A stretch of 44,940 nt of DNA, from positions 1-44,940 of the forward strand of contig JADKHX010000018.1 in the NCBI GenBank assembly GCA_016721505.1, given 5' to 3'. The position numbers were made by a program, and so were the translations under genes. A model generated the notes under the pieces. It made no database searches. It had not been told where the DNA came from and saw only the letters and a program-made list of their open reading frames with translations. This DNA is from Rhodocyclaceae bacterium (lineage in GTDB: Bacteria > Pseudomonadota > Gammaproteobacteria > Burkholderiales > Rhodocyclaceae). This document shows positions 8,917-18,060 of this stretch, piece by piece (positions within the stretch are counted from its first letter, which is position 1; every line of letters begins with the position of its first letter).

Positions 8917-9744
8917 TTAAAGACCTAGCGCCAGCAAGTAATCGAGAATACTTTGTGCGGGCTTCTTCCAGTCGCGCTCCAGCATCAGACCGTGCCCCAT
9001 CCCGGCGAAAATTTCCGCTTCGGTGCCATAGCTACGCGCCGTCATTTCAACCAATGAGGGCACAATCAAGTGGTCGCGTTGCGCCCCGATAATTTTCAGC
9101 GGCGTCTTCTTGATGCGGTGGGTTTGCGGCAGATTGAACATCGCCATATCCCACAGCGCGCGATGTGATTCGAGTTGGCTCAAATGAAAGTAGCGATTCA
9201 AATCCTCGTCGCTCACCGGTTGTGCAAACAAGGCCTCCTTCAAGGCCTTGCGGCTGGCTCCACTACCCTTGAGCACGTTGTTTAATTCACTCATTAACGC
9301 CGGTTTGCTGAACATTAGCCCGACCGCCGAGGCCATCAGACCTTGCGGCGGCACAGCGCACATCAGCACTGCGGCAGGAGCAATGCGACGCTCCAGCGCT
9401 TTTTGCACAACGAAGCCGCCCATTGAGTGTCCAATCAGGACAGGAGGGCTACGCAAACCACTGGCAGCCTCTTCGACATCGCGCACGTAGTCATCAATCG
9501 ATAGCTGGTCTAGCATTTTTCGCCCGCGCGATTTGCCGTGGCCCGAAAGGCTGACCGCATAACTGGCGAATCCGGCAGTGGCAAAAAAATCGAGGAAGTG
9601 CTCCTGCCAACACCATGCCGCCGAATAGGCACCATGCACAAACAACAAGGGTGTGGACTTAGGCGTCTTGGATTTCGGTAACGCCGAGAAAATTTCCAGC
9701 TGATTGTGCTTGTTGATGGTCTGCGCGTCGGGATCGTATTTCAT
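8917..9744 (-). CDS. alpha/beta-fold hydrolase
   Basis: Serine hydrolase of about 275 residues, cytoplasmic, without signal peptide. The oxyanion-hole region is LLFVHGAYSAAWCW, the nucleophile elbow GHSMGG, the acid probably Asp in IGAQRDHLIVP, and the catalytic His in GMGHGLML. The layout fits lipase/esterase or haloperoxidase-like hydrolases; substrate unknown. The ATG at 9744 is chosen (MKYDPDAQ); an upstream in-frame alternative at 9762 adds six residues. It is first of three leftward genes. About 170 bp of its 5' end is duplicated at 11.85-12.0 kb, showing that it was once part of a tandem duplication with the adjacent GGDEF-EAL gene. Confidence 0.9.
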   Translation of the reverse strand: MKYDPDAQTINKHNQLEIFSALPKSKTPKSTPLLFVHGAYSAAWCWQEHFLDFFATAGFASYAVSLSGHGKSRGRKMLDQLSIDDYVRDVEEAASGLRSPPVLIGHSMGGFVVQKALERRIAPAAVLMCAVPPQGLMASAVGLMFSKPALMSELNNVLKGSGASRKALKEALFAQPVSDEDLNRYFHLSQLESHRALWDMAMFNLPQTHRIKKTPLKIIGAQRDHLIVPSLVEMTARSYGTEAEIFAGMGHGLMLERDWKKPAQSILDYLLALGL

Positions 9745-9885
9745 GCACCCGATTGTACCCATCCAAGGTGGGAACTTCTGATTCTAGAAAATAAGGATTT
9801 AGGTTATTCTTGCCACACCCCACCGAGACGATCTGCGGACATCACTTTACGGAAAATCCTTTGAGACTTGTAATTCTGATTGTTG

Positions 9886-11811
9886 ATGATCCCCAAACCC
9901 CTCACTTCAGAGCAAATTCCGAGTAGCGTCATTGAGCGCAAGGCCTTGCGCTCGCGACGACTAAACCAGATCGCGATCTTCGTTGCCTGCGTGCTTGCTG
10001 TTCGCATCGCCGATCTTGAGGCCAGTGAATTGGTCATGCCAGTAACCATGCTGTCGTGGACGGTCAGTCTTTGCGTGATTTTGCTGACACTTTGGCTAAA
10101 CCACAAAGGTAAAACAGAATTGGCTTCGCTGACGCTGTTATTGCTGATCACGACACTAATGTCACTGCTCACCTGGACCAGTGAGGGCCTCTACGATACA
10201 GCTCTCTATGCTTACCCGGGCATACTCATCGCAGCCGGACTGCTGCTTGGAAAACGCCAGTTCTATGGCTTGCTGATTTTCATGCTCGGTTTCGTCAGCG
10301 TCATCGGCTGGCTCAGTATGACCGGCATACACCCTTCGACGATTAGTCGTGATTACAACGATTTTTATCGTACGACTGACATTTTGCTGATTCTTGCGAT
10401 CACTGGCATAACTATGCGGCTGATCGTAAACGACGTGCAAACGGCTCTGGAGACTGCCGAAAGCGCGACTTTGCTTGCGCTTCAGTCGCAGAGTTCGCTG
10501 GAGTATCTGGCACACCACGATAGCTTGACCGGGTTGCCTAATCGCTTGCTCGGTCGTGACCGTATCGAGCAAGCGCTAAATCAGGCGCGTCGACACAACG
10601 AGCGGCTTGCCGTGATGTTCGTTGATCTGGATAACTTCAAGACGGTCAATGACACGCTTGGTCATGATCAGGGCGATATGTTTCTAAAACAAGTTGCGAA
10701 CCGTCTGATTGATTCAGTTCGTCAAATGGACATCATCAGCCGTCAGGGTGGCGATGAATTCCTGGTTGGCATCACCAATGCTCGCGATGCAGAGGCAATC
10801 TCAACTGCTGCCGCGCATATTTTGACCAGGATGGCTGAGCCATTTCCGGTCAACGAAGTGCAGATTTCATTGTCGTGTTCAATCGGTATTGCAGTCTACC
10901 CCGACGATGGCGATAACTTCGAAACGCTTGTCCAACTTGCCGACCTGAGTATGTATAAAGCCAAGGAATCCGGTCGGAACGCATCCCGTTTTTACGACCC
11001 GACGATGAACTCGAGCATCGTCAATAGCCTGCATCTGAACTCAAGCCTGCGCGAGGCCTTGACCGGAAAACAGTTCATCTTGCATTATCAACCGGTGATC
11101 GATATATCGACTCAGCAATTGGTCGGTGCCGAAGCGCTGATTCGATGGCATCACCCTTCACTGGGTATGATCCCTCCGGTCGAGTTTATTGCCGCCGCCG
11201 AAAAGTCCGGGCAGATTGTGGCGATCGGTGAGTGGGTGGTTCAAGAGGGCTGTCGGCAGATGATGGCGTGGCAAGCCGCAGGCCTGGCGCCGTTTGTGCT
11301 GTCAGTAAATCTCTCCCCGGTGCAGTTCAAGCGCGGCAACATCGAAGCCGTCGTTGCTGAGGCGCTGGCGCGCTCCGGCCTTGCTCCCTGTTTTTTGGAG
11401 TTGGAAATAACTGAGACTGCGCTGATTGACGATGCCGACAAATTTATCGCCTCACTTAACGGTTTGAAGTCGCTTGGTGTCAGCATTTCCATTGACGACT
11501 TTGGTACTGGCTATTCCAACTTGTCTTATCTGCAACGCTTCGCCATCGACAAGCTGAAGATCGACCAGTCGTTCATTCATCGGCTCAACGATGGACCGCA
11601 GGAATTAGCAATTGTCACTGCCATCATCCAGATGGCCAAGGGATTGAACCTTGCTACGACCGCGGAGGGAATCGACAGCGACCAGACACGTCAGCAGCTA
11701 CTGGCGCTAGGCTGTAATTATGGTCAAGGCTATTACATTTCTCAGCCCTGCCCAGCAGCCGAGTTCGAGCAGTTTGTCGAAGCCAATCTCGCAGCGGTCG
11801 CTGCTCCGTAG
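9886..11811 (+). CDS. membrane GGDEF-EAL protein, copy 1
   Basis: Cyclic-di-GMP turnover protein of about 641 residues in the inner membrane. About six hydrophobic segments lie in residues 25-185, for example FVACVLAVRIADL and LLLLITTLMSLLTW. A helical linker leads to a GGDEF domain (about 210-370) with intact GGDEF at 288-292 and an inhibitory RxxD site (RQMD) five residues before it. The EAL domain (about 385-635) has EAL at 416-418, LEITET, DDFGTGYSNLSYL and KIDQSF, so both activities could be present. The start is ATG 9886, with two TTG codons just before it. It diverges from the hydrolase gene and is paralogous along its full length to the protein at 12134-14056. The signal sensed by the membrane part is unknown. 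Confidence 0.95.
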   Translation: MIPKPLTSEQIPSSVIERKALRSRRLNQIAIFVACVLAVRIADLEASELVMPVTMLSWTVSLCVILLTLWLNHKGKTELASLTLLLLITTLMSLLTWTSEGLYDTALYAYPGILIAAGLLLGKRQFYGLLIFMLGFVSVIGWLSMTGIHPSTISRDYNDFYRTTDILLILAITGITMRLIVNDVQTALETAESATLLALQSQSSLEYLAHHDSLTGLPNRLLGRDRIEQALNQARRHNERLAVMFVDLDNFKTVNDTLGHDQGDMFLKQVANRLIDSVRQMDIISRQGGDEFLVGITNARDAEAISTAAAHILTRMAEPFPVNEVQISLSCSIGIAVYPDDGDNFETLVQLADLSMYKAKESGRNASRFYDPTMNSSIVNSLHLNSSLREALTGKQFILHYQPVIDISTQQLVGAEALIRWHHPSLGMIPPVEFIAAAEKSGQIVAIGEWVVQEGCRQMMAWQAAGLAPFVLSVNLSPVQFKRGNIEAVVAEALARSGLAPCFLELEITETALIDDADKFIASLNGLKSLGVSISIDDFGTGYSNLSYLQRFAIDKLKIDQSFIHRLNDGPQELAIVTAIIQMAKGLNLATTAEGIDSDQTRQQLLALGCNYGQGYYISQPCPAAEFEQFVEANLAAVAAP

Positions 11812-11844
11812 ATCCGCGCAGGTCGCTTCAGCAAAGAAGGTCAG

Positions 11845-12002
11845 GAGTGTTCCTGCCAACACCACGCGGCGGAATAGGCGCCATGTACAAACAGCAAGGG
11901 CGTGGATTTGGACGGCCTGGACTTCGGTAACGCCGACAATATTTCCAGTTGATTGTGGTTGTTGATTGCCTGCGCGTCGGGGTCGTATTGCATGCACCCG
12001 AT
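11845..12002 (-). pseudogene. 5' relic of the alpha/beta hydrolase gene
   Basis: A leftward fragment encoding about the first 52 residues of the hydrolase at 8917-9744. It keeps MQYDPDAQ, LEILSALPKS and LLFVHGAYSAAWCWQEH, and homology stops abruptly near 11845. Nucleotide similarity also runs a few bases past the start codon into the upstream region (to about 12010). It lies between the two GGDEF-EAL paralogs, where a tandem duplication of a hydrolase plus GGDEF-EAL unit predicts it. The catalytic residues are absent, so it is non-functional. Confidence 0.88.
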
Positions 12003-12133
12003 CGTACCCATCCGGCAAACGCACTTCCCACGCAGCACAGCGCAGTTTGCGTTATCCTAATCGCGCAAGGAGTCGGCCTAATGTCGCTGCCTCACTAGGC
12101 ACTGCATTGAATTGCCCATGGTAACCAGCCGCG

Positions 12134-14056
12134 ATGACTCCAGAAGCCCCTCCCGCTTTGCCGGATTCAAGTAGCGATCTTGATCGCCGGGGCTTGCGCT
12201 CGCGACGCCTGAATCAGATTGCCACCTTTATTGCCTGCGCAATTACCATCCGAATTATTTTCTTGACGCAAGGTCCCGCAGAGACGCAGGCGCTCCTGCC
12301 GGCATGGTCAGCCGGGCTGGTGGTTACCCTCCTAACTTTGTGGCTGAATCAGCGTGGCAAAACGAAGGCAGCGTTGTTGTTCATGATGATAGTGATCACC
12401 GCTATTCTGTCCATCGTGACGTGGTACGGCGAGGGCATCTACGACACAGCATTGTTCGCCTACCCCGGAATACTGATCGTTGCCGGCTTGTTGGCTAACA
12501 CACGTCAGTTCTATGCGCTGCTGGCTTTTATGCTTGGTTACATTGGGCTGCTCGCCTGGCTGAGCATGAATGGCGTGCATGTCGCGACGGTCAATCCGCT
12601 CTATACAGATTCCTATCGTGCAACTACGATCATCGTTATTCTCTCGATCACCGGCGTCGGTATGCGCTTGATGGTCAGCGACTTGCAAGCAGCATTGGTT
12701 ACGGCGGAAAACGCGATTATTCGAGCATTGAAAACGCAAACTTCGCTTGAACACTTGGCGCAACACGATAGTTTGACGCAATTGCCCAATCGCCTGCTCG
12801 GGCGCGACCGCATCGAACAAGCATTGGCCCTAGCGCAGCGTCAACACCAGCGCTTCGCTGTATTGTTTGTCGATCTGGATAACTTCAAAGCCGTCAACGA
12901 CACGCTGGGGCATGACAGTGGCGATATATTTCTGCAGCAAGTCGCGCAACGGCTAATCCAGTCGGTACGCAAGTCCGATATTGTCAGTCGTCAGGGTGGC
13001 GACGAATTTCTCATCGGAATTACTGATGCGAGTGATGCAGATGCGATATCGACTGCGGCTAACCATATCTTGGCAAAATTAGCCGAACCATTTCCGATGG
13101 CCGACGCGCAGATTTCTGTCTCCTGCTCAATAGGCATTTCGGTCTTCCCGGATGATGGCGTTAGCTTCGAAACGCTGGTGCAGTTGGCCGATTTGAGCAT
13201 GTACCAAGCCAAAGAATCGGGTCGCAATGCGTTCCGTTTTTACGACCCGACGATGAACTCCAGTATCGTCAAAAATCTACATCTGAACTCAAGCCTGCGC
13301 GAAGCGCTGACCGAGCAACAGTTCACCCTGCACTATCAGGCAGTCGTAGATATTTCGACGCATCACTTGATCGGTGCCGAGGCCTTAATTCGTTGGCATC
13401 ACCCGACATTGGGGATGATTCCGCCATTTGAATTTATTGCGGCCGCTGAAAAATCCGGACTGATCGTGAGCATTGGCGAATGGGTGATACAGGAGGGCTG
13501 TCGCCAAATGATAGCGTGGCAAGCGGCGGGTATTGCGCCATTTGTGCTGGCGCTTAACCTTTCGCCTGTGCAGTTCAAAAGAGGCAACATTGAAACTGTC
13601 GTTAGTGAAGCCTTGGCGCGCTCGGGACTCGCACCGCGCTACCTGGAATTGGAAATAACCGAGACCGCGATGATCGATGATGCCGAGAAATTTATCTCTA
13701 CGCTGAACAATCTGAAAACACTTGGCGTGCGCATTTCTATTGACGATTTCGGCACCGGATATTCGAATCTGTCGTATCTGCAACGCTTCGCCGTTGATAA
13801 ATTAAAAATTGATCAGTCTTTCGTTCACCGACTCAACAACGGCCCCAAGGATTTGGCGATTGTTACGGCAATTGTTCAAATGGCCAAGAGCCTTGATTTA
13901 TCGACCACGGCGGAGGGTATCGACGACGACGATACGCGACAGCAATTGGCCGCGATGGGGTGTGATCACGGCCAAGGCTACTACTTTGCCCGCCCCTGCC
14001 CAGCGGATGAATTCGAGCAATTCGTCCGTGTCAATCGTGCATCACTGGTGGTCTGA
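12134..14056 (+). CDS. membrane GGDEF-EAL protein, copy 2
   Basis: Paralog of the preceding GGDEF-EAL protein, 640 residues, with the same architecture and colinear motif positions. An N-terminal membrane region of about six helices is followed by a GGDEF domain with GGDEF at 288-292 and I-site RKSD, then an EAL domain with EAL at 416-418, LEITET, DDFGTGYSNLSYL and KIDQSF. Likely dual diguanylate cyclase and phosphodiesterase, or one activity allosterically controlled by the other domain. The N-terminal periplasmic and loop segments differ more than the catalytic domains, suggesting different input signals (inference). The start is ATG 12134. Its 3' end overlaps the convergent cca gene by 15 nt. 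Confidence 0.95.
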   Translation: MTPEAPPALPDSSSDLDRRGLRSRRLNQIATFIACAITIRIIFLTQGPAETQALLPAWSAGLVVTLLTLWLNQRGKTKAALLFMMIVITAILSIVTWYGEGIYDTALFAYPGILIVAGLLANTRQFYALLAFMLGYIGLLAWLSMNGVHVATVNPLYTDSYRATTIIVILSITGVGMRLMVSDLQAALVTAENAIIRALKTQTSLEHLAQHDSLTQLPNRLLGRDRIEQALALAQRQHQRFAVLFVDLDNFKAVNDTLGHDSGDIFLQQVAQRLIQSVRKSDIVSRQGGDEFLIGITDASDADAISTAANHILAKLAEPFPMADAQISVSCSIGISVFPDDGVSFETLVQLADLSMYQAKESGRNAFRFYDPTMNSSIVKNLHLNSSLREALTEQQFTLHYQAVVDISTHHLIGAEALIRWHHPTLGMIPPFEFIAAAEKSGLIVSIGEWVIQEGCRQMIAWQAAGIAPFVLALNLSPVQFKRGNIETVVSEALARSGLAPRYLELEITETAMIDDAEKFISTLNNLKTLGVRISIDDFGTGYSNLSYLQRFAVDKLKIDQSFVHRLNNGPKDLAIVTAIVQMAKSLDLSTTAEGIDDDDTRQQLAAMGCDHGQGYYFARPCPADEFEQFVRVNRASLVV

Positions 14057-15253
14057 AGCCAGCGCTCGCAAGCGCGCTGCGCGTATCGCCTCAGGTACTT
14101 TGGCGGCATCGTCAATCCTTGCCGCAATTGCGCCAGCGTCAACGCCGCGCACAGTCTCACGCGCGGCGCGCCACGCAGCGCCTTGCACGTAGTCACGCTC
14201 GCCCCAGCCCAAGCGCCCGCGGTAGTCGGCTTCGCAGGCTTGCAAAACCAAATCAAAACGCTCTGGTCGGCGCAAGGCATCGCAACGCTCCAACAAATCC
14301 AATCGGGTGCTGTCACGCAGCTCGTCAAAGCAATGAATATTGCCGTGATAGCGGGCGGTGAGTCGTGCCACATCGCGGCACTCCGTCGGCACGCGCCAAC
14401 GATCACACACCGGTATCAACAAATCCACACTGCGCTGCTCGTGACCATGATGACGCGGCAAGATGTCCTTTGGCGTGGTGGCCTTGCCCAAATCGTGGGT
14501 CAGTGCGGCGAACCTTGCAGGTAGCGGCGTATCAAGGCGTGCGGCCATGTCGAGCACCATCATCATGTGCACGCCGGTGTCGATTTCGGGATGGTAATCG
14601 GCGCGTTGCGGAACGCCCCAAAGCGCATCCAGTTCGGGTAACAGTTTGGCTAGCGCGCCACATTCGCGCAACGTTTCGAACATTCGTGATGGCTGCGCCG
14701 CCATCAATCCATTGGAGATTTCCTGCCACACCCGCTCGGCAACTAGCGCGTCGACTTCGCCTGCCGCGGTCATTGCGCGCATCAATTCCATGGTTTCAGG
14801 AGCGACGCGAAAATCCGCAAAGCGCGCCATGAAACGCGCCACGCGCAAAATTCGCACCGGGTCTTCGGCAAATGCAGGTGAGACATGACGCAATATCCCG
14901 GCTGCCAAATCCTCCCGTCCGTGATAGGGGTCAATCAAATTTCCGGCTTCATCTTGCGCAATCGCGTTGATGGTCAGATCGCGCCGCAGCAGGTCGTCTT
15001 CGAGCGTAACGTCAGGCGCTGCATGAAAGCTAAAGCCGGCATAGCCCGGCGCGGTCTTGCGCTCAGTGCGGGCGAGGGCATATTCCTCATGCGTTTGTGG
15101 ATGCAAAAACACCGGAAAATCTTTGCCCACCGGGCGAAAGCCCTGGGCCAGCATTTCTTCAGGTCGCGCACCGACCACCACCCAGTCGCGATCGATTACC
15201 TCAAGACCAAGCAAGGCGTCACGAACTGCACCGCCGACTGAATAAATTTTCAT
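14042..15253 (-). CDS. cca: CCA tRNA nucleotidyltransferase with HD domain
   Basis: Adds or repairs the 3'-terminal CCA of tRNAs. The polymerase-beta-like head has GGAVRDALLG and IDRDWVVVG (DxD metal site). RRDLTINAIA and ILRVARFMARF follow in the nucleotide-selecting neck region. A C-terminal HD phosphohydrolase-type domain (LTHDLGKATTP, HHGHEQRS) matches the multifunctional Cca of beta- and gammaproteobacteria. Length 403 is close to E. coli Cca (412). The start ATG overlaps the stop of the upstream NDUFA9-like gene by 4 nt, indicating translational coupling. The 3' end overlaps the opposing GGDEF-EAL gene by 15 nt, so the transcripts would be antisense there. Confidence 0.97.
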   Translation of the reverse strand: MKIYSVGGAVRDALLGLEVIDRDWVVVGARPEEMLAQGFRPVGKDFPVFLHPQTHEEYALARTERKTAPGYAGFSFHAAPDVTLEDDLLRRDLTINAIAQDEAGNLIDPYHGREDLAAGILRHVSPAFAEDPVRILRVARFMARFADFRVAPETMELMRAMTAAGEVDALVAERVWQEISNGLMAAQPSRMFETLRECGALAKLLPELDALWGVPQRADYHPEIDTGVHMMMVLDMAARLDTPLPARFAALTHDLGKATTPKDILPRHHGHEQRSVDLLIPVCDRWRVPTECRDVARLTARYHGNIHCFDELRDSTRLDLLERCDALRRPERFDLVLQACEADYRGRLGWGERDYVQGAAWRAARETVRGVDAGAIAARIDDAAKVPEAIRAARLRALASDHQ

Positions 15254-16164
15254 GATGCGGCCAAATAGGTTGGCGCAATCGCCTCGAGCGAGGCCGCCTT
15301 GCGACCGAAAGGCAACAGCGCACCTTCGGCACAGACGCTAGCGACACGCATCGAGCGCAAGTTATCGCGGGTCATCGGGGGATCAGGCAGAAACTCCATC
15401 GCCCACGCTTGCAACCAGGCTATGGCATCAGGCAGACCTATCACCATCCTCGGGTGTCCGGCTACTGCGGCGGCGTACTTAACTAATTCGCGCAACGAAT
15501 ACTGCTGTGGCCCGCACAGGTTGTAATGCTTACCGATGCTCGCGGCGTTGCTCAAGCTATCGACCACACACCCGGCCACATCATTGACCCAGACTGGCGC
15601 AAAGCGGGCGTCCGGCGAGGCCAGCGGAAAAAATGGCGCGATCTTGGCCAGTCCGGCGAACAAGGTAAGAAAGGAATCCCCTTGGCCGAAAATCACTGAA
15701 GGGCGAAAGATGGTCAAGTCGAGATCCGCAGCAATCAAGGCAGCTTCTCCAGCCGCTTTCGAGCGCAAATAACCGGACGGCGCATCGGCGCTGGCCTGCA
15801 GTGCCGAGACGTGAATTACCCGCCGCACCCCAGCTTGGCTAGCCGCCGTGGCGATTTTTTGTGGCAATTCGACATGGGCGCGGGCGAAGTCTTTACCGTA
15901 AGGTTGGCCTTCGACACTACTGAGCACCCCGACCAAGCTGATCACCGCATCTTGCCCTTGCATAAGCCGAGCAAGTGTTGCCGGGTTGTGGACATCGGCA
16001 TCAATTAGTTTGACAGTGGGAATCACCAGCAGCTGCCGTGCCCGCTCGGGTCGCCGTGTTGGCACCGAAATGCACAGCCCCGCATATTCGCCGCGGCGGG
16101 CGAGTTCATTGATGATGGCGCTGCCGACAAAACCGCTGCCACCGATAATTAGAATATTCTTCAT
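15250..16164 (-). CDS. NDUFA9-like NAD(P)-binding Rossmann protein
   Basis: Atypical short-chain dehydrogenase of 304 residues, annotated in betaproteobacteria as complex I NDUFA9 subunit family. The N-terminal IIGGSGFVGSAI is the glycine-rich NAD(P)-binding loop. VSALQASADAPSGYLRSK contains the Tyr-x3-Lys pair (YLRSK), and RPSVIFGQGD is typical of the extended SDR group. Whether it acts in respiratory complex I assembly, quinone biology or elsewhere is unknown. AAGGA precedes the ATG. Its stop overlaps the cca start (ATGA). It is divergent from the glutamine-synthetase-like gene across a 130-nt gap holding a repeat copy. Confidence 0.88.
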   Translation of the reverse strand: MKNILIIGGSGFVGSAIINELARRGEYAGLCISVPTRRPERARQLLVIPTVKLIDADVHNPATLARLMQGQDAVISLVGVLSSVEGQPYGKDFARAHVELPQKIATAASQAGVRRVIHVSALQASADAPSGYLRSKAAGEAALIAADLDLTIFRPSVIFGQGDSFLTLFAGLAKIAPFFPLASPDARFAPVWVNDVAGCVVDSLSNAASIGKHYNLCGPQQYSLRELVKYAAAVAGHPRMVIGLPDAIAWLQAWAMEFLPDPPMTRDNLRSMRVASVCAEGALLPFGRKAASLEAIAPTYLAAS

Positions 16165-16179
16165 TACTTCCTTTTTTGA

Positions 16180-16204
16180 CAGCGTGTGGCCAGCACCAAC
16201 TGGC
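16180..16204 (+). repeat. dispersed palindromic repeat, copy 5
   Basis: Exact core CCAGCACCAACTGG at 16190-16203, with leader ACAGCGTGTGG. Unusually for the family it lies between two divergent starts rather than after a stop codon. Confidence 0.8.
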
Positions 16205-16294
16205 TTACTTGCGATTCAGCGTGTAAATCATAGTCGCGCGCATCAGTAAAATTCGTCTTAGGCCGTACCCAATTACCCTAATCCAAAAACCGCA

Positions 16295-17650
16295 ATGAAC
16301 TTCAATCACGCTCCGGATCGCCTGTCCTTCTTGCAACGAAACGGAATCCGTGACGTGGAATGTATTTTCGCCGATATCTCCGGCTATCCACGCGGCAAGT
16401 TAATGCCCGCGCAGCGCTTCGCGGCAGGCGATGAATTGCGCATCGCACAGGCGATCCCCATGCAGGCCATCACCGGAGAATATTCCTATCATCCGGTGTT
16501 CCCCGATGCGGATCCCGATGTGCAATTGCGGCCCGATTACACAACGCTCAAAATCGTGCCGTGGTCAGCAGTGCCACGCGCACTGGCGATACATGATTGC
16601 GTTGAACTAGTGCCGGAACGGGCCGGAGAATTATGTGAATTCGCGGCACGCAGCGTGCTGAAAAATGTCGTCGCACGCTACGCCGCGCGTGGCTGGAAAC
16701 CGGTCGTCGCGCCGGAAATTGAATTTTATTTGACTGCACCTGGCGATGATCCGAATCAGCCTTTACGCGCGCCACTAACCCGAGGTGGCGGTGCCGAAGT
16801 TGGTCAATCCGCCTTCAGTCTCAATCTGTCGCATGAGCACGCCGCGTTCTGGACTGAATTTCTTGCCGCGCTCGACGCGCTCGGCATTCAATCCGACACC
16901 TGGATACACGAAATGGGGCTGTCGCAATTTGAAATCAATTTGCTGCACGGCGATCCGCTAGCAGTTGCCGATCAAGCGTTCTTGTTTAAGTATGCGGCCA
17001 AAGAAATTGCGCTCAAACACAAGCTCAATGCGGTGTTTTTGGCCAAACCTATCGCCGGTCAGCCAGGTAGCTCGATGCATTTGCATCAGAGCATTGTTGA
17101 TGCCGATGGCCGAAATATTTTTACTGATGCAGCGGGAAATGAAACGCAATTTTTCCGTCAATTCATTGCCGGATTGCAAACCGCGACTCCTGATTTGATG
17201 TTGATTTTTGCGCCCCACGTGAATTCCTATCGGCGCTTGGTGACTGGCCTGCAAGCCCCGGTGAATATGCAGTGGGGTTACGACAATCGCACCCTCGGTC
17301 TGCGTGTTCCGGGCAGCACGCCGGCCGCGCGGCGGGTCGAAAATCGTATCGCGGGCAGCGATGCCAATCCCTATTTGGCGATCGCTGCTTCGCTTGCGGC
17401 CGGATTGTGGGGGATAGAAAATGCTTTGGATGCCACTGAACCGCTAGTTGGCAATGCCTATCATCATGCGCATGCATTGCCCCGCACGATGCTCGCCGCA
17501 CTGGAATTAATGGAATCCAGTGCGACCGCTAAAGCCTTGCTCGGCGAACGCTTTGTCACTGCATTTACTAGCGTCAAGATTTTGGAACACGATCATTTCT
17601 TGAGCGAAATCAGCCCGTGGGAGCGGCGCTATTTGGTGCCGCAAGCATGA
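16295..17650 (+). CDS. glutamine synthetase family protein (PuuA-like)
   Basis: Gamma-glutamyl ligase of 451 residues: ATP-dependent joining of glutamate to ammonia or an amine. The N-terminal beta-grasp (DVECIFADISGYPRGKLMPA) and the catalytic domain are complete. EIEFYL supplies metal ligands, LSQFEINL corresponds to the conserved NQ/FE site, KPIAGQPGSSMHLHQS to the ATP site, and RVPGSTPAARRVENRIAGSD to the glutamate-binding arginines. Conservation is closer to gamma-glutamylputrescine synthetase (PuuA) and GlnT-type enzymes than to nitrogen-assimilating GlnA. The adenylylation tyrosine loop of GlnA is not recognisable. It is first in an operon with a small secreted protein and a CapA-like protein. 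The amine substrate is unknown. Confidence 0.92.
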   Translation: MNFNHAPDRLSFLQRNGIRDVECIFADISGYPRGKLMPAQRFAAGDELRIAQAIPMQAITGEYSYHPVFPDADPDVQLRPDYTTLKIVPWSAVPRALAIHDCVELVPERAGELCEFAARSVLKNVVARYAARGWKPVVAPEIEFYLTAPGDDPNQPLRAPLTRGGGAEVGQSAFSLNLSHEHAAFWTEFLAALDALGIQSDTWIHEMGLSQFEINLLHGDPLAVADQAFLFKYAAKEIALKHKLNAVFLAKPIAGQPGSSMHLHQSIVDADGRNIFTDAAGNETQFFRQFIAGLQTATPDLMLIFAPHVNSYRRLVTGLQAPVNMQWGYDNRTLGLRVPGSTPAARRVENRIAGSDANPYLAIAASLAAGLWGIENALDATEPLVGNAYHHAHALPRTMLAALELMESSATAKALLGERFVTAFTSVKILEHDHFLSEISPWERRYLVPQA

Positions 17651-18060
17651 GTTACGCTCGGCGTTTTTATGCATTGCTTGCGCTGAGCTTGTCAGGTCTA
17701 TCGGCGCAAGCCTCTAGCGTTGTTTGTCACATCACCTACGGCGGCGAAACGCGTCACGTGACTGCCATGCCAGTCGTTTCTCCCTACGAGGTCAACGCGA
17801 CACAAGTCGGTTCCTATTTTTTGTTTCGCGCCGTGGTTCAAGACTCACCCGCCGATATCGCTGCCATCAAACTTTATGTTTATGGTGACACCGATGCAGG
17901 ACCTGTGCCGATTCATCAAGTGGATTATTCCTATCCGCCCAATACGCCGGCCAAGACGCAATTTGGCTTTACTGGCCTGCATCGCGTGTATGAAAAGATA
18001 CGTGACGGTGAGTTGGAATACTGGTGTGAATTTTTGCCGGTGAGGAAATCGACAAAATGA
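17647..18060 (+). CDS. small secreted protein of unknown function
   Basis: Protein of 137 residues with an N-terminal signal peptide: positive MSYARRFY, a hydrophobic stretch ALLALSLSGLSAQAS, cleavage likely after SAQA. The mature part is beta-rich by eye, with three cysteines or fewer and the aromatic stretches YFLFRAVVQD and ELEYWCEF. I do not recognise the family. The ATG at 17647 overlaps the stop of the glutamine-synthetase-like gene (ATGA), and its own stop overlaps the next start in the same way, so it is probably translated with both neighbours. An upstream in-frame start at 17617 is less likely because it would lie inside the preceding gene and spoil the signal peptide. Confidence 0.75.
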   Translation: MSYARRFYALLALSLSGLSAQASSVVCHITYGGETRHVTAMPVVSPYEVNATQVGSYFLFRAVVQDSPADIAAIKLYVYGDTDAGPVPIHQVDYSYPPNTPAKTQFGFTGLHRVYEKIRDGELEYWCEFLPVRKSTK

